A stretch of DNA of 64,000 nucleotides from Rana temporaria (taxonomy: Eukaryota; Chordata; Amphibia; Anura; Ranidae), in the NCBI RefSeq assembly GCF_905171775.1, contig NC_053490.1:157424469-157488468 (forward strand). The letters are read 5' to 3'. The position numbers and the translations under genes were made by a program. A model generated the notes under the pieces. That model saw only the letters and a list, made by a program, of their open reading frames with translations. It was not told the DNA's origin and ran no database searches. Each line of letters begins with the position of its first letter. The stretch's first letter is position 1. Positions 55,560-64,000 of the stretch are shown in pieces.

Positions 55560-57174
55560 AATAAAAAATCAGGAGATATTCATCACCAGATGAAAGCCCA
55601 ACTTGTCTTGGAAAAGAAAAAAACAAGGTATAAATCACCTAGATGCACAAATTAGTTGCAATGATATGTACAGTTTTACCAACACATGTCAAAGTTGCAA
55701 AATTGTGCTTCGGCATCAAGATTTGTTTTAACCTTTGTGCTGGCTCACAGCAGCGGAACTTTGAAGCAGACGTCCCTGCGCGACTTCATCGTAGCTTGCT
55801 TACAATTTCTTTAACAGAAGTCAACGCAAGTCGTATTGAAGTCACTCCGCAAAGTAGTGCAGGAACCTTGAGTCGCACCGATTAGAGGTGAAATGGGTCG
55901 CAACTTGTCATGTGACAAAGTCACGGGCAGTGTGAACCGGGGGCTCCTGCTGCTCTTCCCTGTGGTTTCAAAATACCATTTATAACCAACTGACATTTCC
56001 TGTGTTTTATCAAGATCTAAAGAATTGTGTCCCTGTTTTTTTTTCTTAAATTCTAATCCTAAATATCTTCTCTCACAGCACCAATGTGCGGTCACATGAC
56101 CTTCATCTGCTAGCTATCGGACATCAGATACCTGCACTGAAACCACGGCTGCATATATGTGAACCCAGCCTTAGACTGTGGGTGCTGCAGAGACTGTGGT
56201 TACAGCTGAGAGGCAGAATAAGCTTGGACCATGGGTGCTGTTGTGCATGTGGGAAAGCTGAGGAGCTAAGGAGTTTACAGGAAGATGAAGTAGAAACTCA
56301 GGCTCCAGGGAGCGTACTGACACTATGCTTAAGTAATGATCGCATATTTCACACAAGTTTCTAAGTGTCAGTTATGCTTTGGGTAAAACATGTAAGTGTT
56401 CACAACCACAGGAGATTGTGCTTTCTGTTTGCTCCTATTCCAGATGTTCCCCCTCCCGATGAAAGGTTACTTCACTCATTATTCAGTGTCATCCAATGGG
56501 TTCTTGCTCTCAACTGGAGATCTGACTCAGTAACATGGTTTCAAGTTATCTCATGTATGGTATCAATTAAAATTATGGAAATAAATCAACCACACCATCT
56601 AGGATACCATGGCATTTAAAAAATAAAATAAAAAAATAAGTGCGATTACTGGTCCTCATATTGAATATATTTTATATTACCTCATCTCTTAACTGTATAG
56701 ACTCTCTTGAGGTTTATGTAATTGATGTACAGTATATTTTAACCACTCACCCTCAAGTATTGTCATGTAATAGGATATGTCATAAACACATTAGACATTG
56801 TTTACAGTTATTATTCTGCAATGTTATTTATATTAGGTTACCTGATCTCCCATTGTTCTATACCCTTGATAAAATGAAATATCTTGCTCTGTAATTTGCA
56901 CTGTTTGATCAAATGTCTTTGTTTATACGTATTAAAACATATGTGGCTTTTTTTCGAGTGTATAAAGAAAATAAAAATGAGAAAAAGTATTTTGAAAAAA
57001 TAAAATAAAAAATACAAACTGAAAGGAACATCCTTGACCTTTTAGAGACACAAATAATCCAGCTAGGGATACGTGACAACAATCAGGGCAGCTAAAAAGA
57101 TTATGAAAAACATATTGCTAATGTGCAAAAACAATCAAATAAATCAATGGTAAATAATATGGACAAAACACATA
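55547..57174. other. Unclassified non-coding stretch
   Basis: No coding or RNA feature. The part at about 55730-55960 ('acttcatcgtagcttgc', 'gtcgcaacttgtcatgtgac', 'gtgtgaaccggggg') looks like a dispersed repeat of unknown class. The rest (56100-57170) shows nothing I can support, and no formin exon was seen on the minus strand. Confidence 0.4.
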
Positions 57175-57533
57175 CAGTGGTGAAAATAGTTATTTGATCC
57201 CCTGCAGAATTGTGTATGTTTGCCCACTTACAAAGCAATGAAGGGTCTATAATTGTTATCATGGGAGTATGATAGAGGAAAAATATCAACCAAAAATCCT
57301 GAAAAAAACACAAGATACAAATGTTATAAATTAAATTGCAGTTCAGTGAGCAAAAAAAGTATTTGATCCCCTAACAACCAACAATAATTCTGGCTACCAC
57401 AGACTGGCTACAGTATGTGCTCATGTGGTACACCAATTAGTCCTGTCAATTTAAGAAGGTGCTCCCAACAACTCATTATGTATATAATAGACACCTGTCC
57501 ACAGAATCGTTCTTCCATTCAAACCTCACCATC

Positions 57534-57960
57534 ATGGGCAAAACCGAAGAGCTGTCAAAGAAAACCAGGGACAATATTGTACATCTGCACAAGGCTGGAA
57601 TAGGCTACAAGACCATCAGCAAGAAGATTGGTGAGAAGGAGACAACTTTTGGAGCTAATGGAAGAAATACAAATCAACCATCAATCGCCCTTGGTCTGGA
57701 GCCTCATGCAAGATTTTGCCTAATGGGGGAGGATGATCATGAGAAAAAAAATGAGGGATCAGCCCAGAACTAAAAAGGAGGAGCTTGTAAATTATCTCAA
57801 TGCAGCTGAGACCACAGTCACCAAACAAACCATTGGAAACACAATATGCCACCTCGGATTCCTGCAGCGCCCGAAAGGTCCCCCTCCTCAAGAAGGCACA
57901 TGTATATGACTGTTCGAAGTTTGCAGATGAACATTTAAATGATTCAGAGAAAGATTGGGA
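57534..57960 (+). pseudogene. Tc1 transposase, N-terminal DNA-binding part (broken)
   Basis: ATG at 57534 opens MGKTEELSKKTRDNIVHLHK, then AGIGYKTISKKIGEKETT, the paired-type helix-turn-helix that binds the terminal repeat. A frameshift after about 57660 breaks the second HTH. Later pieces (EELVNYLNAAETTVTKQTIG, then a reading with KDWEKV at the insertion edge) continue to 57960. The catalytic domain is mostly missing because of the L2 and Harbinger-like insertions. Confidence 0.8.
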
Positions 57961-58367
57961 GAAAGTGCTTCCCTTAGATCCCTTCATTGGTTGCCCGTAA
58001 AAGACAGAATTACGTTTAAGGCACTCTGCCTGACGCACACATGTGTACAAGGAAGTGCGCCCCAATATCTATGCAAAAAATTAAAATGTCACAACCCCAA
58101 TCGCGTTCTCCGTTCTACCAACCAAAATCTACTCCAGATACCCAAGGCCAGATACAAGTCCATAGGAGAACGAAGATTTGCAGTCCAAGGACCTAGACTG
58201 TGGAACGCTTTACCAACCAGCATCCAAATGGAAGTGAATCACCAGGCCTTCAGAAAAAAAACTCAAAACCCATCTATTCTGAAGGCAAAATATAGTAGGA
58301 AACGGATAACAAGCGCCCTGAGGCGACTCAGTTTGCATGTGTTGCGCTATACAAGTTTCTCACTCAC
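57961..58367 (+). pseudogene. L2-type LINE 3' fragment inserted in Tc1
   Basis: The frame reads SLHWLPVKDRITFKALCLTH, then APQYLCKKLKCHNPNRVLRS and GERRFAVQGPRLWNALP, the same C-terminal region as the L2 copy at 54521-55375, so both belong to one family. The 3' end 'gcgctatacaag' plus 'ctcactcact' is the element tail. It is only about 0.4 kb long, i.e. strongly 5' truncated. Confidence 0.85.
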
Positions 58368-58461
58368 TCAGATGAGACCAAAGTTGAGCTATTTGGCATT
58401 AACTTGACTTATGACCGTAACAACACAATCCCTACAGTCAAGCACAGAGGTGGAAACATTG

Positions 58462-58740
58462 GCCCAGATTCACAAAAGAGATACGACGGCGCATCTCCAG
58501 ATACGCCGTCCTATCTCTGCCTAGCGCCGTCGTATCTATGCGACTGATTCATAGAATCAGTTACGCATAGATATTCAGTAGATCCGACAGGCGCAAGTCT
58601 CTTACGCCGTCAAATCTTAACTGCAATTTTTTTTTTGCCCGCTAGGTGGCGCTTCCGTCGATTTCCCCGTTGAGTATGCAAATTAGCTAGATACGCGAAT
58701 TCCTGAACGTACGCGCGGCATAGGCGTACTAATAAGTTTA
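58462..58740 (+). mobile_element. Harbinger-like MITE, left end
   Basis: It starts GGCCCAGATTCACAAAAGAG and contains 'tacgacggcgcatctcc', 'agcgccgtcgtatct' and 'gagtatgcaaattagc', the same layout as the ends at 19906 and 35203. The right end is not visible before Penelope sequence. Confidence 0.7.
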
Positions 58741-58795
58741 CTTCTTCAAGTACTGGAGCTGAGTTTGAGATTACTTCTTTTATTACAAGCTAAAC

Positions 58796-59093
58796 AGAGA
58801 GGGAAGTTTACTTACTGCAGTGCCCCTGTGGACTGCAGTATGTGGGCAGGACCAAACGACCTCTCCGTGTTAGGTTAAATGAGCATTATACCAATATACT
58901 TACCGATTTCCCCAAGCACCCAGTATCACATTATTTAGAGGTCCATGACAAAAATCCTAGAAATACCATCTTTTTAGGTACAGATAAATATACTGCACAA
59001 TGGAGGGGAGACTCTATGATATGTAGCATCTCTAGACTTGAGATGTCCTGGATTCATAAACTGAGAAGTTATACCCCCTTTGGAATAGTGTAA
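58796..59093 (+). pseudogene. Penelope-like element, GIY-YIG endonuclease end
   Basis: The frame reads REVYLLQCPCGLQYVGRTKR, then PLRVRLNEHYTNI and a long Ser/Trp-rich tail ending FGIV and stop. VYLLQCPCGLQYVG is the GIY-YIG signature of Penelope elements (Y...Y.G with the Cys-Pro-Cys insert), and the RVRLNEH helix with its Arg follows. The RT is absent, so this is a 5' truncated copy. It is better preserved than the one at 14873-16470. Confidence 0.85.
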
Positions 59094-60153
59094 ATGAATC
59101 CGCACAATGGACACAAATATTGCCTGTGAGTGAGTGGGATTTACACCCTTAATTAATAATGTATTTTAGCAGCTGCCTCTACTTAATTTATTTCACCTAC
59201 AGTAAGTGAGATAATGATATGAGTGAGGAGTGGAGGTAGAAATGGTGCTAGCTTATTTAATACATACATATAAAGTGCAGTGCTAATGTGATGGGTAATG
59301 GGTTTACCCTATTTGTGTAAGGAACTCCTGTGTTTAATGTGAAAAATCACAGCCCATTAATATAATCCTTATGCCAAAAAATGCTCGTGATATCCAGTCC
59401 AAACAATGTGCATAAAATAAACCAACAAAGAGAGTGAAGATATGTCAATAGGTGAAGATAAATTAATAAAAAAAATAAAAATAAGAATTACTATGATGAG
59501 AACATGCTTTGTGCTGATGTGAACGTCTAGTTCTGTGATTCACAGTGATCCACTCAAACTGTGCTCCTATGTGAACCACACTCACCGGATTTTCACCCCC
59601 TCTTGGGGTTTACAGCTTTCACAGTGTATGCCACTGTGCAGGACTCTGGCAATGGTACGTCCTGCTGTGATCCTGGTGGTGCTCCCAGTGGTTATCCCAT
59701 ATGAAGGAGAAAGAAGGGGGGTCCCAAATAGTGTAGTACAGTTTTTAAAATTCAATTTTTATTGATTAAAACACTTGGGTACTCACACTTTAGTTGTTTT
59801 AAAAGAGCATATCTTGTGCATGCAAAAACAATAGAACGCCACAACACTTCCATTTTTTCATGCAAAAAATATGCTCGTTTGAAACGTGTACTTGGTGTGA
59901 TTCCATGGTAGCAATCTTGTAGCTCTCAGGGAGTGGGCATTTAGGCATAAAAGATTTTTTCTTGCCTACTGGGTGTTAAAAGAACATATAACACTATGGG
60001 TCAACTATAAAGTTATTATGCACTTTATTCAGATTCGTGGCCTTTTTTTTTTTTTTAAACATTTAATTTTTTGGCACATATTAATCTGGATCTAGATTTT
60101 TTTATATATTTTTATATCTATTTTTTATTCTTATTGTTTCATTTAATTTAAAC
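59094..60153. other. Non-coding stretch, probably Penelope 3' region
   Basis: No coding block. It directly follows the GIY-YIG stop, so at least the first part is likely to be the 3' untranslated region. No terminal repeat could be fixed. Confidence 0.4.
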
Positions 60154-60476
60154 TACCGTATTTATCGGCGTATAACACACCGTCGGAGATAGCCTGGGGG
60201 ATGTGGGGGTCTCGGGCCACTCGATTCAGCTTTTCAGATCTCTGGCAGCCATCCCCCACTGCAGTGCACAGAGGAAGCCAGTCTCTTCCTGCTATGGCTG
60301 CTCGTGTGGCTCTAATTCTCGCGGCCGTCAGAGCGTAACCATGGTAACCCTCTGCATGGCTTGCGGGAGTTATGCTGACTGGAATCTGACAGGAATCTGC
60401 TGTGAGTCGTTCAAGGTACAAATCCCTTCAAATGGCAGGGTTGATGGGGGGGGGATGTTTGAGCAATGATACAACC
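60154..60476. mobile_element. CGGCGTATAA-type DNA element fragment
   Basis: It begins TACCGTATTTATCGGCGTAT, the inverse of the right end of the element at 10615-11460. The other end is not found. The interior is GC-rich and not coding. Confidence 0.6.
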
Positions 60477-60640
60477 CATTGTCCAAGCCCTGAATAAATC
60501 CCCAAAATAATTCCAATAAATAAAAAAATAACTGAAATGTTTAAAAAAAAAACATCAATACAACCTGTCTGACACGCATTGTCCAAGCCCTGAATAAATC
60601 CTCAAAATAATATCAATAAATAATAAAAAAAAATAATATA
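60477..60640. repeat. Imperfect ~100-bp tandem duplication
   Basis: The block 'cattgtccaagccctgaata' at 60478 recurs at 60579, followed both times by a 'caaaataat', 'caataaataa' A/T-rich tail. It is a local duplication just left of a Tc1 remnant. Confidence 0.75.
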
Positions 60641-61890
60641 AAAGGAATGTTACTTCCCAATAATGGGGGAAAATATGAAATTGTCATTAATGAAATGAGA
60701 GCATGTAAAAAATTGTATCTCAGTGTGGTTCACATTTGTGCGCTCTACGATATTGCATGTAATTTGCACTGCAGTGTAAAAAAATGGAAGACATACAAGA
60801 CCACTGACAAACTCCCTCGATCTGGGGCTCCACGCAAGATCTCACCCCATGGAGTCAAAATGATCATAAAAATGTTGAGAAAAATTCCCAGAACCACACA
60901 GGGGACCTAGTGAATGACCTGCAAAGAGCTGGGACCAACGTAACAAAGGCTACTATCAGTAACACACTACACCGCCAGGGACTCAGATCCTGCAGTGCCA
61001 GATGTGTCCCCTGCTTAAGCCAGAACATGTCCAGGCCCGTCTGAGGTTTGTTAGAGAGCATTTGGATGATCCAGAAGAGGATTGGGAGAATGGCATATGG
61101 TCAGATGAAACAAAGTAGAACGGTTTGGTTGAAACACAACATGTCGTGTTTGGAGGAGAGAGGAGAGGATGCGGAGTTGCAACCAAAGTACACCATACCT
61201 ACTGTGAAGCATGGGGGTGGCAACATCATGCTTTTGGGCTGTTTCTTTGCAAAGGGAACAGGACGACTGATTTGTGTACATGAAAGAATGAATAGGGCCA
61301 TGTATTGTGATATTTTGAGTGTAAACCTCCTCACATCAGCAAGGGCATTGAAGATGAAACGTGGCTGGGTCTTTCAGCATGACAATGATCCCAAACACAC
61401 CGCCAGGGCAACAAAGGAGTGGCTTCGTAAGAAGCATTTCAAGGTCCTGGAGTGGCCTAGCCAGTCTCCAGATCTAAACCCCATAGAAAACCTTTGGAGG
61501 GAGTTGAAAGTCCGTGTTGCCCAGTGACAGCCCCAAAACATCACTGCTCTAGAGGAGATCTGCATGGAGGAATGGGCCAACATACCAGCAACAGTGTGCG
61601 ACAACATTGTGAAGACTTACAGAAAACGTTTGACCTCTGTCATTGCCAACAAAGGATATATAACACAAGTATTGAGATGAACTTTTGATATTGACCAAAT
61701 ACTTATTTTCCACCATAATTTGCAAATAAATTCTTTCGAAATCAGACTATGTGATTGTCTGGATGTGTTTCCACATTTTGTCTCTCATAGTTGAGGTATG
61801 CCTATGATGACAATTACAGGTTTCTCTCATCTTCTTAAGTGGGAGAACTTGCACAATTGGTGGCTGACTAAATAATTGTTTGCCCCACTG
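60641..61890 (+). mobile_element. Tc1-type element, 5' end missing
   Basis: The 3' terminus is 'aataattgtttgccccactg' at 61871-61890, followed by TA. A long subterminal region (61690-61870) and a transposase remnant precede it. No matching 5' terminus was found, so the left side is truncated. Confidence 0.85.
60790..61676 (+). pseudogene. Tc1 transposase with recognisable DD34E (broken)
   Basis: Conserved pieces are WKTYKTTDKLPRSGAPRKIS (about 60786-60845), IPTVKHGGGNIMLLGCFFAK (about 61195-61255), and FQHDNDPKHTARATKEW and SQSPDLNPIENLW (61373-61500). Between the Asp of HDND and the Glu of NPIENLW there are 34 residues, the DD34E spacing of Tc1. A stop after KVRVAQ at 61525-61527 and several earlier frame breaks disable it. 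The tail NITALEEICMEEWANIPATV (about 61540-61600) runs on in another frame. Confidence 0.88.
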
Positions 61891-62931
61891 TATACGCAAT
61901 CTTACTCTCTCTGAGGTGAAAACCGTGGATTGAGTGATGTCGCATGGTTCGGGTGATTGCAGCATATACTGTTTTTCTTTTCCTTCTACGATCAGAATTT
62001 AATGGTTTTCCGGTTTGGTTCGTTTCAATCGATTGTCTCATATTCAATTAGGGTAGTCCGATCGTTATTTGGTACGAATCATGGGAGTCTACAATTCCGC
62101 TGTCAGAAGTTCACACCAAGGCTTGGTTTTCTATAATTGCTTCATTAGAGTGGTGTGTCACCTGTTTCCCCATTGACGACGTGTATTGACACGAAACGTA
62201 CGTCAGGAGGTGAACGAACGTACTGACGACATCACCCAGAGACAGGCGTCTGCAGGCAGGCCGGCCGGCTTTTTTATAGAGATGAATGTTGATTTTCTTG
62301 TAAGTGCTACTACCTTTTAAATTAAACCTTTTTTTATGGTAATACACTATCTAGTGTTTTTATTTTGTGGGGCTCTCTGATGGTTGGCTTTGTGTATAGA
62401 CCTCCACTGAAGCAGTCTCTACATACCCACTGGAGGAATCAAGGCTCTATTACAGGCTTGTTGTCCAATTGCCTCTGGTAAGAAGTGATTTTGGCTGGTG
62501 GTGGAGCACAGGTGTTTGCACAAATATTTTGGAGTTATATCCCTTCATTGTTTTCATCAACATCTATTTTCTGTCACGGATCCACTCTACATAGATCTTC
62601 TTTGCACTTGAGGAATTGGGACTATATATTTATATTTTTTTCAGTCTAGGTGAGATCACATTTTTGTCTGTGTTTTTTTTCAATATTCATATTGTAAGTG
62701 TGGTACATTTGATTTTAGTAGACACAGTATGATATATGATCTGTTATGGTCTGTATGCACTGTATATATGATGGACTGATTCTAATATTGGTCCTTCACG
62801 GTATAGCGCAGCTCTTCACTGTTTCTTTAATTATTTATTTATGTCTATCACATAAACAGAGCTGCTGCTGTGGTGTTTTTTTTTTCTTGTTTTGGTTTGG
62901 CAATTGGTTAGCGCAGTATTTTTTGCACACT
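61891..62931. other. Unclassified non-coding stretch
   Basis: No coding block was recognised. The words 'gacacgaaacgtacgtcagg' and the following imperfect inverted repeat (about 62185-62225) could be a Penelope-type terminal region, but this is not supported further. Confidence 0.35.
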
Positions 62932-63475
62932 TCAATACCCTATGTACGGCCTCTCCGCAGTCTCTTCACACTCGTATTCCTCCAGATCACCCAGGAGGCA
63001 AGCTTGCGGGTCCTGTGGAAGAGATACTCCGAACACAGAGTTAACAGTAGTCACCACTCCTGCAAAATATGTGTGGAGTTTGGGACACCTCCACAGCATA
63101 GGGATAAGATCTCCATGGTCTATTTTGTAGCGTGTGCATGTGGGGTCGAGATGGGAATTCCTCAAGTGAAGCCTGTGGTGAGTATAGTACGTTTGTAGCA
63201 AGATATATAGCTGATTAAGCCTTTGGGAGACGTTCAGTGAGCACTTGCCCACTGCCTGAAAAATCTCTTCCCATTGTTCCCCATCTAACTGGCCAACGTC
63301 CGCCTCCCACTCCTCCCTTATCTTCAGAGGATGCTGTTTCATCACTGACTGTAACAGGATGGTGTAGCATTGGGAAATAAAGCCTTTAGACGACTCAACA
63401 TCTCCCAGAAGTTTAAACACATGGGTCTGAGACAGATGCCACTCTCCGAGGAGCAACTCTATGACATTTTTACAC
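62932..63475 (-). pseudogene. L1/Tx1-type LINE, ORF2 C-terminal end
   Basis: The minus-strand frame reads EEWEADVGQLDGEQWEEIFQ, then RLNQLYILLQTYYTHHRL and DPTCTRYKIDHGDLIPMLWR with a following CP. This matches the C-terminal domain 'W..DLG..L..e.W..i', 'q..ll...Y.TP.rL' and 'C.rC......l.H..w.CP' of the L1-type copy at 29050-32872. The first Cys is kept, but other Cys/His positions are altered. The frame remains open into the neighbouring TTAA element, giving a 229-codon chimera that is not a real gene. Confidence 0.8.
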
Positions 63476-64000
63476 TTTTGCTTTACATTTTTATCACCTT
63501 CATTGCTGTCGCAAGGAATGTAAACATCCATGTGACAGCAATAGGCATGTGACAGGTACACTTTATGGAGGGATTTATTTGACCCCAAATCCCTCCTTTG
63601 CATTGTAAGCATTAAAAACATCTAGATTGTTTTTTTTTTTAAATACTTTATTTTTTTTTAAACTGGCACCTTTAGGATGCCAGTAAACCGGAAGTGATGT
63701 CATGACATCACTTCCGGGTTACCATATCTGGGACCCAATCAAAGCTGATCCCGGCTTTCTACGAGTCTCCAGCCAAGGGACATGACGGCCGGTTGCCCGG
63801 GTCTCCTGATGGGGTGGGAGAGCCCAGGTGAGCGACGGAAGGAGGCGGGGTGGACACGTCCCCTCCAGCTGCTTGTAATAACAGCCAAGTGGCTGCTTAG
63901 CCCCATCCTCTGCTATTAAGAGAGAGCTGACTGTCGGCCCCAAAACCGGTACCTAGGTGAAGTCAAATGACATACAGGTTTGTGATTTGGTGCCAAGTGG
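63476..64000 (+). mobile_element. TTAA family B, copy running off the window
   Basis: A hairpin at 63501-63543 with the same loop as in the other B copies, then a CATGACATCACTTCCGG hairpin near 63684-63722, identify family B. The left terminus is missing and the right one is outside the window. Confidence 0.7.

Larger units (their letters stand above)
57175..58459 (+). mobile_element. Tc1-type element split by an L2 insertion
   Basis: It starts CAGTGGTGAAAATAGTTATT after TA, with 'gatcccctgcagaattgtg' and a repeat of 'gtatttgatcccctaac' near 57358. Transposase sequence runs to 57960, L2 sequence follows, and transposase resumes at 58368-58459 (SDETKVELFG-like). It is then cut by a Harbinger-like piece. 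The right half is absent. Confidence 0.85.

Noticed and set aside
62932..63621. 229-codon minus-strand frame as a single gene
   Set aside because: It is a chance fusion of a LINE ORF2 end with the adjacent TTAA element.

Overview
The window looks like an intronic stretch of a large vertebrate genome, most probably an amphibian and plausibly a frog. It is packed with Tc1/mariner, PIF/Harbinger, hAT, TTAA-target DNA elements, L1/Tx1, L2 and Penelope-like elements, a solo LTR and a V-type tRNA SINE. The frog assignment is inferred from this repeat mix, because no species-diagnostic gene is present. There are no bacterial signatures.

Only one piece of host coding sequence was recognised. A 130-nt exon on the minus strand (11606-11735) encodes part of the FH2 domain of a diaphanous-related formin (DIAPH3- or DIAPH1-like). 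It has a polypyrimidine tract plus AG acceptor and a GTATG donor. The rest of the window is therefore best read as two very large introns of that minus-strand gene: at least 52 kb upstream of the exon and 11.6 kb downstream, filled by mobile elements.

Layout. 1-8297: Tc1 remnant, hAT MITE, a decayed L1/Tx1 element (ORF1 end, endonuclease, RT) and a second LINE RT fragment. 8298-10440: a 2.1-kb giant foldback element (long arms, 15-nt loop). 10615-11460: a foldback/minisatellite element, then the formin exon, then a TTAA element 80 bp away. 12.6-19.9 kb: mariner MITE, Penelope-like remnant (minus strand), Tc1 MITE, microsatellites. 19906-23045: a PIF/Harbinger element with a frameshifted DDE transposase holding a 100-bp intron and a second convergent protein gene. 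It is split by a 670-bp solo LTR with a perfect 5-bp target duplication. 25600-33853: a TTAA element interrupted by a full-length 7.2-kb L1-type retrotransposon with intact ORF1 and nearly intact ORF2. 34-43 kb: more TTAA elements, a Harbinger-like end, giant foldback 2, a SINE, hAT MITEs and a small foldback. 44-47 kb: giant foldback 3, whose left arm alone holds a ~119-bp tandem array. 48-64 kb: nested TTAA elements, L2 inserted in Tc1, Penelope GIY-YIG fragment, Tc1 with DD34E, a LINE C-terminal fragment and a TTAA element running off the end.

The most unusual material is the set of three giant foldback elements that share core modules but have different ends and different inner sequence, while the two arms inside each copy stay nearly identical. 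Next come the TTAA families, whose internal hairpins keep pairing although their stem sequences change from copy to copy. Third is the young L1-type element, whose few ORF2 frameshifts sit mostly in A-runs. All statements about homology are from reading the sequence and from memory of the families; no search was run.
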